This document shows, in pieces, positions 52,197-61,151 of a stretch of DNA of 64,000 nt; within the stretch, counting starts at the first letter, position 1, and every line of letters starts with the position of its first letter. Both the position numbers and the translations under genes were made by a program. This DNA comes from Roseiarcus sp036489975. GTDB taxonomy: Bacteria; Pseudomonadota; Alphaproteobacteria; Rhizobiales; Beijerinckiaceae. The stretch lies in NCBI GenBank assembly GCA_036489975.1, contig DASXES010000058.1, positions 1-64,000 of the forward strand. Direction: 5' to 3'. The notes beneath the pieces are model-generated. The model saw only the letters and a program-made list of their open reading frames with translations. It was not told the origin of the DNA and did no database searches.

Positions 52197-52754
52197 TCAA
52201 GCCGCGCGTCGCCAGATCGTCATTTCCACGCCATGCGCAGGGTCGAGCGGGATCGTCTTCGTGAGGCTGAGGCCGCGCTGTTCAAGCACGCTGGCGGCCG
52301 GGACGCCCGTATCGCAGGCGGAGAAGACGGAGCGTCCGCCCGGGAGTTTGACCCCACGCGCGCGCGACAGATGAAATCCGTCAAAGCCGATCATGAGGAA
52401 AAGATCGAACACCACCTGGCCGCCGCCCACGGCGACGCGGCCCCCCGCCGGCAGCACGCGCGCCGCGACTTCCTCCCAGGTCGTGCGCCTCGGGTCCCAC
52501 CACCAGCCGTCCGGGCGCTGCTCGAGTCCAGGGGCCTCACGCGAAACGACGAGACGCGGGGTCCTGTGGAGGTTCGGTTCGAGTTCGTGGCTGCGGCGCG
52601 CGAACACGACGAGGCTCGCAAGCTCCTGCGCGCGCTGGTAGAGTTCCCAGTCCTTCGGGTTGCGCAGCGAGGCCGGCGTCAGGCCGTCGGCGCCGGCGAT
52701 CTTGTCGTCGTCGGAGACGATGGCGTAGCCGGTGATGTCGTGCTTCCCTGCCAT
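52197..52754 (-). CDS. RibD C-terminal/dihydrofolate-reductase-like protein
   Basis: 185 residues. DHFR-like fold: YAIVSDDDKIAGADGLTPASLRNPKDWELYQ, then LASLVVFARRSHELEPN, LPAGGRVAVGGGQVVFDLFL (the conserved GGxxxxxxL nucleotide loop) and FDGFHLSRARGVKLPGGRSVF. It probably reduces a pterin, ribosylpyrimidine or similar with NADPH. It is not the main folA, as residues typical of that enzyme's substrate pocket are missing. Confidence 0.75.
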   Translation of the reverse strand: MAGKHDITGYAIVSDDDKIAGADGLTPASLRNPKDWELYQRAQELASLVVFARRSHELEPNLHRTPRLVVSREAPGLEQRPDGWWWDPRRTTWEEVAARVLPAGGRVAVGGGQVVFDLFLMIGFDGFHLSRARGVKLPGGRSVFSACDTGVPAASVLEQRGLSLTKTIPLDPAHGVEMTIWRRAA

Positions 52755-52938
52755 GTCCGGAGATCCCGCTCGGGCCCAAGCGTAACGTCAGGCGATCCCC
52801 CGCGCCAGCGGCTTTATCCGAACGCCCCGCCTGCGCCAGCTTGAGCTGCGGGATCGTCTTGGTCGCCAGGCGTCGAGCTTCTCGTTATCGCCCCACGGGG
52901 CGTAGTCTGTACAGCGGGGAGAGCGGGCGGTTCGCTTT

Positions 52939-53685
52939 ATGACGGCGTTATTTGTCTTATTCGTCGCCTCGATGTGGGCGGGAGCCCAGAATGCGCTGGC
53001 CGGCGGCGGCTCGTTCATCACGCTCCCGTCGCTGATGCTGACCGGCATGGATGCGCGCGCCGCCAACATCACCTCGACCGTGGCGCTCTTTCCCGCGCAG
53101 CTCGTGACCGGCTTCACCGGCCGTGCCGACGCCAAAGGCCCAGCCGGACTGACGATGCGCACGATGTTCGCCATCAGCCTGATTGGCGGCGGTCTCGGCG
53201 CCCTCATCCTTTTGGCGACGCCCGCGGCTGTGTTCGCGCGCCTCGTTCCCTGGCTCGTTCTGTTCGCGACCGTGCTTTTCGCCTGGGGCAGCTTTTTTCG
53301 CAAGAGCGTGGAGGCGAGCGAAGCGCGACTGCCGCCATGGGCGATCGGCGCCATGCAGTTTGGCATCGCCGTCTACGGCGGCTATTTCGGCGGCGGCATC
53401 GGGCTCATGATGATGGCCGCGCTGACCCTGACCGGCGTGGCGCTGCGCAATGCCGGGGCGGCGAAGAACATTCTCGCCGGTGTGATCAACGCCTCGGCGG
53501 TGGCGATCTTCGTTTTTTCCGGGGACGTGCATTGGCTGCAGGCGATCGTGACCGCCATCGGCGCCTCATTCGGCGGCTGGGCGGGCGCGCTCATGTTGAG
53601 ACACGTCAACGAGAAGCTGTTGAAACTCGGCGTCGTCGCCATCGGCCTCGCGCTCACGATCGGACTGTTCTGGACGGCCCGCTAG
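52939..53685 (+). CDS. TauE/SafE-family sulfite/sulfonate exporter-like protein
   Basis: 248 residues, eight predicted helices. Family features are the N-terminal ...AGGGSFITLPSLMLTGMDARAANITSTVALFP and its repeat YGGYFGGGIGLMMMAALTLTG..LRNAGAAKN. It exports sulfite, sulfonates or related anions, or takes up sulfur compounds. First of a run of rightward membrane-protein genes. Confidence 0.9.
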   Translation: MTALFVLFVASMWAGAQNALAGGGSFITLPSLMLTGMDARAANITSTVALFPAQLVTGFTGRADAKGPAGLTMRTMFAISLIGGGLGALILLATPAAVFARLVPWLVLFATVLFAWGSFFRKSVEASEARLPPWAIGAMQFGIAVYGGYFGGGIGLMMMAALTLTGVALRNAGAAKNILAGVINASAVAIFVFSGDVHWLQAIVTAIGASFGGWAGALMLRHVNEKLLKLGVVAIGLALTIGLFWTAR

Positions 53686-53715
53686 GATTAGAGATGCGAG
53701 CGGAGGGAATGAGAC

Positions 53716-54330
53716 ATGAACGTCGAGCTTTTCACCGCATTTCTCCTGATCACGGTTGTCCTGATCATCGCGCCGGGACCAATCGTCACCCTTGTCATCT
53801 CAACCGGGGCTACGCGCGGCGTGCGCGCCGCGCTGACAACGGTCGCGGGCACGACCCTTGGCAACGCCCTGTTGCTGGCCACGATCGCGTTATGTCTCAG
53901 CTGGGTGCACGCGCACGCGGACCTGCTGTTCAACGCGCTGCGCTGGACCGGCGCCGCCTATCTCATATGGCTCGGCGTGCAGGCGTGGCGCCATGCGGGC
54001 GAGGAGAGCGAGCGGTTGAGGGACAGCGGGCGCGCGCGCTTCCTGCGCGGCCTCTTCGTCGCCCTCTCCAACCCCAAGACGATGGTCTTCTTCACAGCCT
54101 TCCTGCCGCAGTTCATTGATCCGCGGCTGCCCGCGGGGCCGCAGCTTGCGGCGATGTGCGTCGCCTCGGTCATCATCGCCGGCGTGTTCGATTGCGCCTG
54201 GGCCGTCGCGGCGGGAATGGGCCGGGCCTGGTTCATGAAGCCATCGCGTGTCAAATTGCTTGGCCGCCTTTCCGGAACCGTGCTCATCGGCGGCGGATTG
54301 TGGCTCTCGCTGGCCCGGCGTACGAACTGA
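53716..54330 (+). CDS. LysE/RhtB-family exporter
   Basis: 204 residues, five to six helices. Typical RhtB sequence: IIAPGPIVTLVISTGATRGVRAALTTVAGTTLGN, WTGAAYLIWLGVQAWR, GLFVALSNPKTMVFFTAFLPQFID. It exports amino acids or derivatives. GGAGGG precedes the ATG; 30 bp after the TauE-like gene. Confidence 0.92.
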   Translation: MNVELFTAFLLITVVLIIAPGPIVTLVISTGATRGVRAALTTVAGTTLGNALLLATIALCLSWVHAHADLLFNALRWTGAAYLIWLGVQAWRHAGEESERLRDSGRARFLRGLFVALSNPKTMVFFTAFLPQFIDPRLPAGPQLAAMCVASVIIAGVFDCAWAVAAGMGRAWFMKPSRVKLLGRLSGTVLIGGGLWLSLARRTN

Positions 54331-54358
54331 CTGGCGCTCGACAACTCAGGGTCTCGCG

Positions 54359-55105
54359 ATGCCGAACCTGACGACGATCATCTCGGTCGCGGGCGCCGCG
54401 TTCGTCGCCTCCTTCGTCGAGGCGGTCGAGGCGCTGACCATCGTGCTCGCCGTCGGGCTCGCGCGCGGCTGGCGTCCGGCGCTGACGGGCGCCGCCGCCG
54501 CTATCGTAGCGCTTGCGCTGATCGTCGTCGCCCTCGGGCCGCTGCTGGGCGCCGTTCCGCTTCATGCCCTGCAGTTCGCGGTCGGCGTCCTGCTGCTCAT
54601 GTTTGGCTTGCGCTGGCTGCGCAAGGCGATCCTGCGGGCGGTCGGAATCATCGCTTTGCATGACGAGGACGCCGCCTTCGCGCGCGAGACGCGCGCATTG
54701 ACCGAAGGCCCGGAGCGGCGGGCGAACGGGCTGGACTGGATCGCCGGCGCGACCGCCTTCAAGGCCGTGTTGCTGGAGGGGATCGAGGTCACGTTCATTG
54801 TCATCGCCATCGGGGCGGGCCGCGGGCTTCTTGGGCTTGCGAGCGCGGGCGCGCTCGCGGCCTGTGTCGCGGTCGCGGCCATAGGCGCGGCGGTCCATCG
54901 GCCTCTCGCGCGCGTCCCCGAGAATACGCTCAAATTCGTGGTCGGGGTGATGCTCTCGGCCTTCGGCCTGTTCTGGACCGGCGAGAGCCTTGGCGTCGCA
55001 TGGCCGGGCGGCGACGTTGCGATCCTTGCGTTTATCGCGCTGTTCCTGGCGGTCGCTTTAGGCCTGGTCGCGCTGCTCAAGCCAAGAGCGGCGGCGCCTG
55101 CATGA
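54359..55105 (+). CDS. COG4280-like integral membrane protein
   Basis: 248 residues, about seven helices. Two internal repeats each carry an E-x-x-E helix: FVEAVEALTIVLAVGLARG near the N-terminus and LLEGIEVTFIVIAIGAGRG in the middle. This reminds one of FTR1-type or cation-transporter helices, but the protein is not FTR1. The function is unknown. ATG 54359 follows CTCAGGG. Confidence 0.75.
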   Translation: MPNLTTIISVAGAAFVASFVEAVEALTIVLAVGLARGWRPALTGAAAAIVALALIVVALGPLLGAVPLHALQFAVGVLLLMFGLRWLRKAILRAVGIIALHDEDAAFARETRALTEGPERRANGLDWIAGATAFKAVLLEGIEVTFIVIAIGAGRGLLGLASAGALAACVAVAAIGAAVHRPLARVPENTLKFVVGVMLSAFGLFWTGESLGVAWPGGDVAILAFIALFLAVALGLVALLKPRAAAPA

Positions 55106-55317
55106 TCGTCGTCGTCGTCAAGCAATTGATCGACCTGTTCGTCGATGACGAGCTGCTGGCGGCCACCATCCTTTGCGCGGTCGGCCTCATCAGCGCACTG
55201 GCGCTTTGCGGCGTAGCGCCGCTTTGGCTCGTCGGCCTGGCGCTGACGCTGGCTTTGCCTGCGGCGCTCGTGGCGAGCGTATTGCGTGGCGCGCGGCGGG
55301 CGGCGCGGAAGGAATAA
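55102..55317 (+). CDS. Small two-helix membrane protein
   Basis: 71 residues. Starts with an ATG overlapping the previous stop (ATGA). The N-terminus is VVVKQLIDLFVDDELLAATIL, followed by one to two helices and a basic tail GARRAARKE. It probably partners the COG4280-like protein, given the coupling. A hairpin CGCGCC-TTTTT-GGCGCG (55321-55337) follows. Confidence 0.6.
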   Translation: MIVVVVKQLIDLFVDDELLAATILCAVGLISALALCGVAPLWLVGLALTLALPAALVASVLRGARRAARKE

Positions 55318-55359
55318 TCTCGCGCCTTTTTGGCGCGCGGGGAGAGACAGGAGGAACGC

Positions 55360-56136
55360 ATGGCTCGACGCTTCATCGACATTTCAGCGCCGCTGCAGAA
55401 CGATGTGCCGGCCGATCCGCCCGGGCTTGGGCCCAAGATCGAATACATCGATCACCAGGAGAGCCTGCCGCAAATCCTGCCGTTCTTTCCGGGCCTCAAG
55501 AGGGAGGACTTGCCGGACGGGCAGGGATGGGCGGTCGAACGCGTGCAGCTCACGACTCACAACGGCACGCATCTCGACGCGCCGTGGCACTACCATCCGA
55601 CCATGAACGAAGGCGAACGCGCCTGGACGATCGACGAGATCCCGCTCGAATGGTGCTTTCAGCCCGGTGTGAAGCTCGACTTCCGGCATTTAGCCGACGG
55701 CTACGTGGCGACCGCGGCCGATGTCGACGCCGAGCTTAAGCGCATTGGCCATGCGCTCAAACCCCTCGAGATCGTTGTCGTCAACACCAGCGCCGGCCTC
55801 AAATACGGACGCCCTGACTATGTCGCTTCGGGCTGCGGCATGGGCGCCGAGGCGACGCTGCACCTCTTGCGACAAGGCGTCCGGGTCACCGGGACCGACG
55901 GCTGGAGCTGGGACGCGCCTTTCGCGCATACGGCCGGGCGATACGCGGAGACGCATGACGCCTCGCTTATCTGGGAGGGGCACAAGGCCGGCCGCCACAT
56001 CGGCTATTGCCACATCGAGAAGCTGCACAACCTCGAGTCGCTGCCCCCGACCGGCTTCATGGTGTCTTGCTTCCCGACAAAGATCGAGCGCGCCTCGGCG
56101 GGCTGGACCAGGGCGGTGGCGATCATCGACGGGTGA
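55360..56136 (+). CDS. Cyclase-family (kynurenine formamidase-like) metal hydrolase
   Basis: 258 residues from ATG 55360 with AGGAGGAACGC upstream. The metal motif HNGTHLDAPWHYH (~67-79) is stronger than in the protein at 39773, and CHIEKLHNLESLP near the C-terminus supplies the remaining ligands. Hydrolyses amides or cyclic compounds. Only this and the 39.8-kb gene carry this family in the window. Confidence 0.88.
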   Translation: MARRFIDISAPLQNDVPADPPGLGPKIEYIDHQESLPQILPFFPGLKREDLPDGQGWAVERVQLTTHNGTHLDAPWHYHPTMNEGERAWTIDEIPLEWCFQPGVKLDFRHLADGYVATAADVDAELKRIGHALKPLEIVVVNTSAGLKYGRPDYVASGCGMGAEATLHLLRQGVRVTGTDGWSWDAPFAHTAGRYAETHDASLIWEGHKAGRHIGYCHIEKLHNLESLPPTGFMVSCFPTKIERASAGWTRAVAIIDG

Positions 56137-56215
56137 AAGATCCGTGGAATGGCGAACTTGAGATTTGCGCTTTCTTCGGTCAAATGGACTCAAACTCCTC
56201 GCTAGGGGCCGGTTC

Positions 56216-56831
56216 ATGAAAGCGCTTCCGCCGCCGCGCGCGGTCGCGGCGTATGATCCCGGGCTGCGCACGCTTCACTGGCTGATGGCGGCGCTCATCT
56301 TTGCCGCGCTTCCGCTCGGCGTCTGGGCGTCGCTCTTGCCTAGCGGCGGCAGAACGCGCATCGAAGTTCTGTTCTTCCATAAATCGATCGGCGTGACCGT
56401 CCTTGGACTGATCGCGCTTCGCATCGTCTGGCGCCTTTTCGCTGGCGCTCCGGCCTATGCCGACCCGTTCGGCAAGCTGACCCAGTTGGCGTCTCGCGCC
56501 GGGCATCTCGCGCTATACGCCGTGATGATCGCGATGCCGGTCGGCGGTTATCTGGCGTCGACCGCGGGCGGGAAGGCGGTTTTGCTGGTTCGGGCTGTTC
56601 GAACTTCCAAGGCTCATGGCCAGGGACAGGTTCGTCGCCGTGGCGGCGAGCTGGGCGCATTTCGCGTTTGCCTGCATGCTTGCGTTCGTGCTGGCCGCCC
56701 ATCTCGGGGGCGCCGTATGGTACGCGGCGATCAAGCGCGATTCCGCGCTGGCGCGGATGTGGCGGAGCTATCGGCCGGCCGGCCTCCAACAGCGCACGAT
56801 CACAATCGTCCGGGCGGTCAGGAGCCGGTGA
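56216..56831 (+). pseudogene. Cytochrome b561, frameshifted
   Basis: The N-terminal part (ATG 56216; DPGLRTLHWLMAALIFAALPLGVW, FFHKSIGVTVLGLIALRIVWRLF, GHLALYAVMIAMPVGGYL) and the C-terminal part (WFGLFELPRL, then WAHFAFACMLAFVLAAHLGGAVWYA, ending at 56831) are both good b561 sequence but in different frames. The switch is at a T4 run (56580-56583): one base too many. The heme histidines (LHW, FHK, AHF, AHL) are all present across the two frames. It is a recent disabling mutation or a sequencing error. If read through, it is a ~205-residue inner-membrane diheme electron carrier. Confidence 0.85.
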
Positions 56832-57003
56832 AAGAATGCACGGCTCTCATCGGCCAGGCGAGCGCCTCCGGCAGCGCCTGCACGACATGGTCGGTCAGCA
56901 CGGACGCGGTATCGCTATTCCATCCGGATCGAATGACCGGCGAAAGGACAACGCCGACTCCGACCAGATAAATGATGATGATAAGGGCGAGTAACAGGCG
57001 CAT
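56818..57003 (-). CDS. Small single-pass membrane protein, hypothetical
   Basis: 61 residues with an N-terminal helix (MRLLLALIIIIYLVGVGVVL) and a short soluble tail (LTDHVVQALPEALAWPMRAV). AGGGATAG precedes the ATG. I believe similar short proteins occur in related Hyphomicrobiales, but this is from memory. It slightly overlaps the end of the b561 frame on the opposite strand. Confidence 0.55.
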   Translation of the reverse strand: MRLLLALIIIIYLVGVGVVLSPVIRSGWNSDTASVLTDHVVQALPEALAWPMRAVHSFTGS

Positions 57004-57197
57004 TCATCTATCCCTGCGTTGGGCAGACCGTAGCGGAACATAACAGTCGGGCGGCCGTTGTTGTTCCACCCATCCCTCGACGGACTTATCGTCTGGCGCC
57101 CCGGCCGTTCTGCTCGCCTCTCACGGCCAGCTTTTCGGAACTATTCTTTCTACCACGCGTTGCTTCCCGTCTCTAGACCTGAATCGAGGAGGACATC

Positions 57198-57512
57198 ATG
57201 CGTGGCTTGGTCATCGGACTTTCAGCTCTGGCAATCGTCAGTCTGCCCACCCTGGCTCTCGCGGACGCCGGCGGCGCCGTGACTGGCGCGGCTGGCGGCG
57301 CGGTCGCGGGCGCAGTTGTCGGCGGCCCGGTCGGCGCAGCGGTCGGCGGCGCGGCCGGCGGACTTATCGGCGGCGTCACTTCCGGGCCGGGACCCGCGCC
57401 TGGAGCGGTGGTCGTCGCCCCGCCAGGGCCTCCCCCCTGCAGCAGCCGAAGCGTCACGCGGACGGACAGCGATGGCAATAGCGTCACCCATCGGGCGACG
57501 GACTGCCCCTGA
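57198..57512 (+). CDS. Exported glycine-zipper protein
   Basis: 104 residues. GAGGAGG lies before the ATG. Signal peptide 1-22 (ends ALA). The Gly/Ala zipper, ~26-64, is a run of GGAVxGAA-like repeats; a Pro-rich segment follows, then a conserved-looking C-terminus CSSRSVTRTDSDGNSVTHRATDCP with two cysteines. Such proteins are often outer-membrane or stress-related; function unknown. Confidence 0.8.
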   Translation: MRGLVIGLSALAIVSLPTLALADAGGAVTGAAGGAVAGAVVGGPVGAAVGGAAGGLIGGVTSGPGPAPGAVVVAPPGPPPCSSRSVTRTDSDGNSVTHRATDCP

Positions 57513-57651
57513 GCGAGGGCGGCGCGTTTATTCGATAGCGAGGCTCCTGGACACAGGCGATGGGGAGTGAACGCGCGGAAGGCCGGACTTCCGCCTCCGT
57601 TGCGCCCCGTGCTAAGCTCCCCCCTCGGCCAGTCGAGTTTGGGAGTTCGTC

Positions 57652-58482
57652 GTGGCGCAAGGTTTGACCGCTCGCGTCGTCGGCCTCGCCGGCAATGATC
57701 CGCTATTCGCGCGGATCCGGCAGGAAGCGGAGGAGGCCATACGGCGCGAGCCGGAGCTTGCTCTCTTTCTTGCCGTCAATGTCCTTAACCACGACACGCT
57801 CGAGGCGGCGGTGTCGCATCGTGTCGCCTCGCGGCTCGATCATCGCGACCTTCCGGCCGCGCTGATCCGGCAGACATTCGCCGAGGCGATCGCGCGCGAT
57901 CCCTCGATCGGCGAAGCGTTCCGCGCCGACATCATGGCGGTCGCCGACCGCGACCCGGCGTGCCTCAGGATGATCGAGCCCTTGCTCTATTTCAAGGGCT
58001 TCCAGGCGCTGCAGGCCTATCGTCTGTCTCATTGGCTTTTGAAGGCGGGGAAGCGTGATTTCGCCCTGATGCTGCAGAGCCTTGTCTCGGCGGCGTTTGG
58101 CGTCGACATCAACCCGGCCGCGCGCATCGGCAAGGGTGTTTTCCTTGACCATTCGACGAGCCTCGTGGTCGGCGAGACGACGGTGATCGAAGACAATGTC
58201 TCGATCCTGCAGGGCGTTACCCTCGGGGGCACCGGCAAGGAGACCGGCGACCGGCACCCCAAGATCCGTCATGGCGTGCTGATCGGCGCGGGAGCGAAGA
58301 TCCTCGGCAACATCGAGATCGGCTATTGCGCGCGCGTCGCCGCCGGGTCGGTGGTGCTTCAGCCGGTGCCTCACAACAAGACGGTCGCCGGCGTTCCCGC
58401 GCGCATCGTCGGCGAAGCGGGTTGCGCGGAGCCCTCGCGCGATATGAATCAGATCCTCGCCGACAAGTCGCTCGAGCCGTAG
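57652..58482 (+). CDS. cysE: Serine O-acetyltransferase
   Basis: 276 residues from GTG 57652. N-terminal helical domain (WxxxRxEA-type start, then VLNHDTLEAAVSHRVASRL) and a left-handed beta-helix of hexapeptide repeats with the active-site region FLDHSTSLVVGETTVIEDNVSILQGVTLGGTGKETGDRHPKI. Makes O-acetylserine from serine and acetyl-CoA for cysteine synthesis. Confidence 0.95.
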   Translation: MAQGLTARVVGLAGNDPLFARIRQEAEEAIRREPELALFLAVNVLNHDTLEAAVSHRVASRLDHRDLPAALIRQTFAEAIARDPSIGEAFRADIMAVADRDPACLRMIEPLLYFKGFQALQAYRLSHWLLKAGKRDFALMLQSLVSAAFGVDINPAARIGKGVFLDHSTSLVVGETTVIEDNVSILQGVTLGGTGKETGDRHPKIRHGVLIGAGAKILGNIEIGYCARVAAGSVVLQPVPHNKTVAGVPARIVGEAGCAEPSRDMNQILADKSLEP

Positions 58483-58614
58483 CACGGCGCCTTTGCGGTG
58501 CGGCGAGAAACCTCGTGCGGCGGCAAAATTAGGCTCCCGGCGATTTGGTGTATTGCAACGCCGCATCTCTTTGTGCCAAGCCTCGCCGCGCGGCTCGCGA
58601 GCCGGGGAGAAACC

Positions 58615-59013
58615 ATGGACAAAGGCGAGATCGTCAAACTGCGTGAATTCATGCGCCGCTCGTTTGGCGCGCCCGGCATACAGGTCGCGCCGAGTTCAAA
58701 ATCCGCGGAGGCCGCGGACGTGTCGCTCGGCGAACACAGGCTCGGAACGATCACGGTCGACGACGAGGATGGCGATCGCTCGTTCGCTTTCGAGATGAAA
58801 GTGCCGGTCGGCCGTCCGGTGCTGCAGGATTATCTCCGCCGGCTGTTCGAGAACGACAAATTGACCGTCGCCGGACGGCTCAAGAAGATGGACTCGGTCG
58901 AGCTCAACAACGGCCCCGAGTTTCTCGGCGTCATTTCGGCCGACGACCCCCCGGGATCGAGCTTCACGCTGCAGATGGCGATCCTCGACGTCGATCTCGA
59001 CGGCGAGGAATAG
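58615..59013 (+). CDS. DUF3126 family protein
   Basis: 132 residues from ATG 58615 with GGGGAGAAACC upstream. Acidic; starts MDKGEIVKLREFMRRSFG, with GDRSFAFEMKVPVG. This small family is typically found directly after cysE in alphaproteobacteria. No characterised function; a role linked to sulfur assimilation is inference. Confidence 0.8.
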   Translation: MDKGEIVKLREFMRRSFGAPGIQVAPSSKSAEAADVSLGEHRLGTITVDDEDGDRSFAFEMKVPVGRPVLQDYLRRLFENDKLTVAGRLKKMDSVELNNGPEFLGVISADDPPGSSFTLQMAILDVDLDGEE

Positions 59014-59015
59014 GC

Positions 59016-59555
59016 GTGCCTGTCTATTCGATTGACGGGCGCCGGCCGACGCTGCCTCCGGAAGGGTTCTACTGGATCGCGCCGAACGCAAGCGTGATCG
59101 GCGATGTCGTGGTCGGGCTCGATGTCGGGATCTGGTTCGGCGCGGTCCTGCGCGGCGACAATGAGCCGATCAACATCGGGGCGCGCACCAACATTCAGGA
59201 ATCCTGCACCCTGCACACGGACGCAGGCTCGCCGCTCGCCATCGGCGAAGAGTGTACGGTTGGCCATAATGTGATCCTGCATGGCTGCGCGATTGGCGAA
59301 GGCTCGCTGATCGGCATGGGCGCGATCGTGCTCAACGGCGCGCGGATCGGCCGGGGATGCCTGGTCGGGGCCGGCGCGCTGGTGACCGAGGGCAAAGTCT
59401 TCGACGACCATTCGCTCATCATGGGCTCGCCCGCCAGGGCGACGCGAACACTGGACAAGGAAGCCGTGGCGAAGCTTCGCCTGGCGGCGGTCAATTACGT
59501 CGCCAATTGGCGCCGGTTCGCCATGGGGATGAAGCCGATCACCTCCGACCCGTGA
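59016..59555 (+). CDS. Gamma-class carbonic anhydrase-like protein
   Basis: 179 residues from GTG 59016. Left-handed beta-helix with the YrdA/CaiE signature: FGAVLRGDNEPINIGARTNIQE, HTDAGSPLAIGEECTVGHNVILHGC, GSLIGMGAIVLNGARIG. The three metal histidines are visible (LHTD, GHNV, LHGC). It follows the DUF3126 gene with a 2-bp gap. Carbonic anhydrase activity is not certain for this subgroup. Confidence 0.88.
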   Translation: MPVYSIDGRRPTLPPEGFYWIAPNASVIGDVVVGLDVGIWFGAVLRGDNEPINIGARTNIQESCTLHTDAGSPLAIGEECTVGHNVILHGCAIGEGSLIGMGAIVLNGARIGRGCLVGAGALVTEGKVFDDHSLIMGSPARATRTLDKEAVAKLRLAAVNYVANWRRFAMGMKPITSDP

Positions 59556-59575
59556 CGCGCCGCGCGGTAGCGCGG

Positions 59576-60187
59576 TTAGAGTGTCATGTTCTCGCCGAAT
59601 TCGTCGTGAGGCAGGGGGGTCAAGAACGCAACCGCAATTCCGCAGTTGACGTGGCGCACCACTTCGGCCGGCGTCGAGCCGACGGTGACGCGCGCGCCGA
59701 CCGGGGGCTCGCAATCGACGTTGAGGGCCGCTCCCGACACTGAGATGTCGATCAGGGTCGCGGTATATTCGCGACCGTTCGGAAGTCTCAGGATTGTGTA
59801 CCGGTCGCGCGGCGCGATGCGGTCATGGCGCCGGTCTTCGGGCAAGCCCAGCGTCTGGCGGTTGGCGAGCCACGTCAGTTGGGTCGTAAGCTTGTCGCGC
59901 TTGGCCGGCGGCACATTCATCTGGATCGCGAACCCGCTTGGGAAGATCCGCGCGACCCGACCTTCAACCCGCCCGATCTGGTTGAGATAGGCCACGATGC
60001 GCTCGTTTGGCTGAACACCGGCGTCGGAGGAAAAGGCAATGCCGTATGGGGAGGCGTCGATCGATTCGCAGTCGAACTCCTTGCGGTCCGATCGCATGAA
60101 TCGTCCGAGGAGGCGCACTTTGAATCGCTGCTCGTGGCGCCGCTCCACCGGCGCGGGCGCTGCGATTTTCCATGCCAATGCGCCCAT
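59576..60187 (-). CDS. Tandem PilZ-domain protein
   Basis: 203 residues. Two PilZ-like domains: the first, ~15-105 (ERRHEQRFKVRLLGRFM ... ESIDASPYGIAF), starts with an RxxxR-like cluster; the second, ~120-195 (HDRIAPRDRYTIL ... DISVSGAALNV), has the (D/N)xSxxG motif as DISVSG. PilZ domains bind cyclic di-GMP. In the first domain the DxSxxG position is DASPYG. The target is unknown; a link to exopolysaccharide or motility control is possible. Confidence 0.83.
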   Translation of the reverse strand: MGALAWKIAAPAPVERRHEQRFKVRLLGRFMRSDRKEFDCESIDASPYGIAFSSDAGVQPNERIVAYLNQIGRVEGRVARIFPSGFAIQMNVPPAKRDKLTTQLTWLANRQTLGLPEDRRHDRIAPRDRYTILRLPNGREYTATLIDISVSGAALNVDCEPPVGARVTVGSTPAEVVRHVNCGIAVAFLTPLPHDEFGENMTL

Positions 60188-60328
60188 GGCGGCGTGCTCC
60201 TCGGATTCTCAAGCTCGGGCCGAACGCGATCATTGAGGGCGCCAAGGAATCGCAATCAGGCTGGCGAGTGCGCTTACCATAAGCGGTAGGGATTAAGGCG
60301 CTGTTACGCGGCCTGGCCTGTCCAAACG

Positions 60329-60934
60329 TCAAGTGCCGGCGCGGTCGCCCGAATGGACAAACAGGTGCTTGTAGCGCCTGGGCGTCTCGCGAAGCGAGAA
60401 GACGGCCGGCCCCGCGCTCTCCGCCGGCAGCGTCTGGCGCGCCGGCGAATCGAGCGCGCGCAGCGAGGTGAGCGCAATCGGGCCGGCGCCCATGAGGCCG
60501 ATCCACGCGGGGGCCGCACGGATGGCGAACCCGCCCAGGATGCGGGAATGCGTCAGCCCATGATGTCGAAGCGGCAGCAGAATGGCCTCGATGTCCACCG
60601 CGCCCAGACCGGGGGCTCGCGCCTCGGCGCCGACGAGGAACGCCTGCGCTTCGTCCGCGACGCAATGCAGAATCGAATCGAGCTCGCCGCGATCGGCGTC
60701 CCGCCAAAGCTCCAGAAAGGAAAGGCCCCTCAACTCCTTCAAGAAGAACGCGTTGGCTCTCGAGCCTGCGATGCGAAACGGAAAGCCACGCTTCGCGTAG
60801 AAATCGAGCATGAACGTGTCGGCCAGCACGCCGCGGATCGCGCCGGGGTCGACCTCGTTGCGCTCGGGCGCGCTGCGCGCGCCGCGCAGGCGGTTCCAGT
60901 ACGCATAGAGTTCCATTGTGGCGGCGAGCTTCAC
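60329..60934 (-). CDS. PAS_5-type PAS domain protein
   Basis: 201 residues from GTG 60934 with GGGGAT before it (ATG 60916 and the longer frame to 61030 are alternatives). Matches the alphaproteobacterial PAS_5 family: ELYAYWNRLRGARSAPERNEVDPGAIRGVLADTFMLDF ... FPFRIAGSRANAFFLKELRGLSFLELW. Members have no output domain; role unknown. Confidence 0.82.
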   Translation of the reverse strand: MKLAATMELYAYWNRLRGARSAPERNEVDPGAIRGVLADTFMLDFYAKRGFPFRIAGSRANAFFLKELRGLSFLELWRDADRGELDSILHCVADEAQAFLVGAEARAPGLGAVDIEAILLPLRHHGLTHSRILGGFAIRAAPAWIGLMGAGPIALTSLRALDSPARQTLPAESAGPAVFSLRETPRRYKHLFVHSGDRAGT

Positions 60935-61151
60935 TTGATCCCCAACCCGTTCCCTGACGCCGTCCCGGAATGGGACGCAATCGAGCCCTAGGCTTGAGCT
61001 CTGAGGGAGATAAGGCAGGGACCATGCCATTCCGCAGCGGAACGGCGCGCGCTCAAGCGCCGCGGGGGCCGGCTGCTGGCCGTTGCTTCGAGCTAACCCT
61101 CAAATTGGACGGCCTGTCCGGAAATGGCGCATTCACACCCGAGCCGAAGGG

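Noticed and set aside
55321..55337. CGCGCC-TTTTT-GGCGCG hairpin as a terminator
   Set aside because: The T-run is in the loop, not after the stem, and a strong ribosome site for the next gene follows at once.
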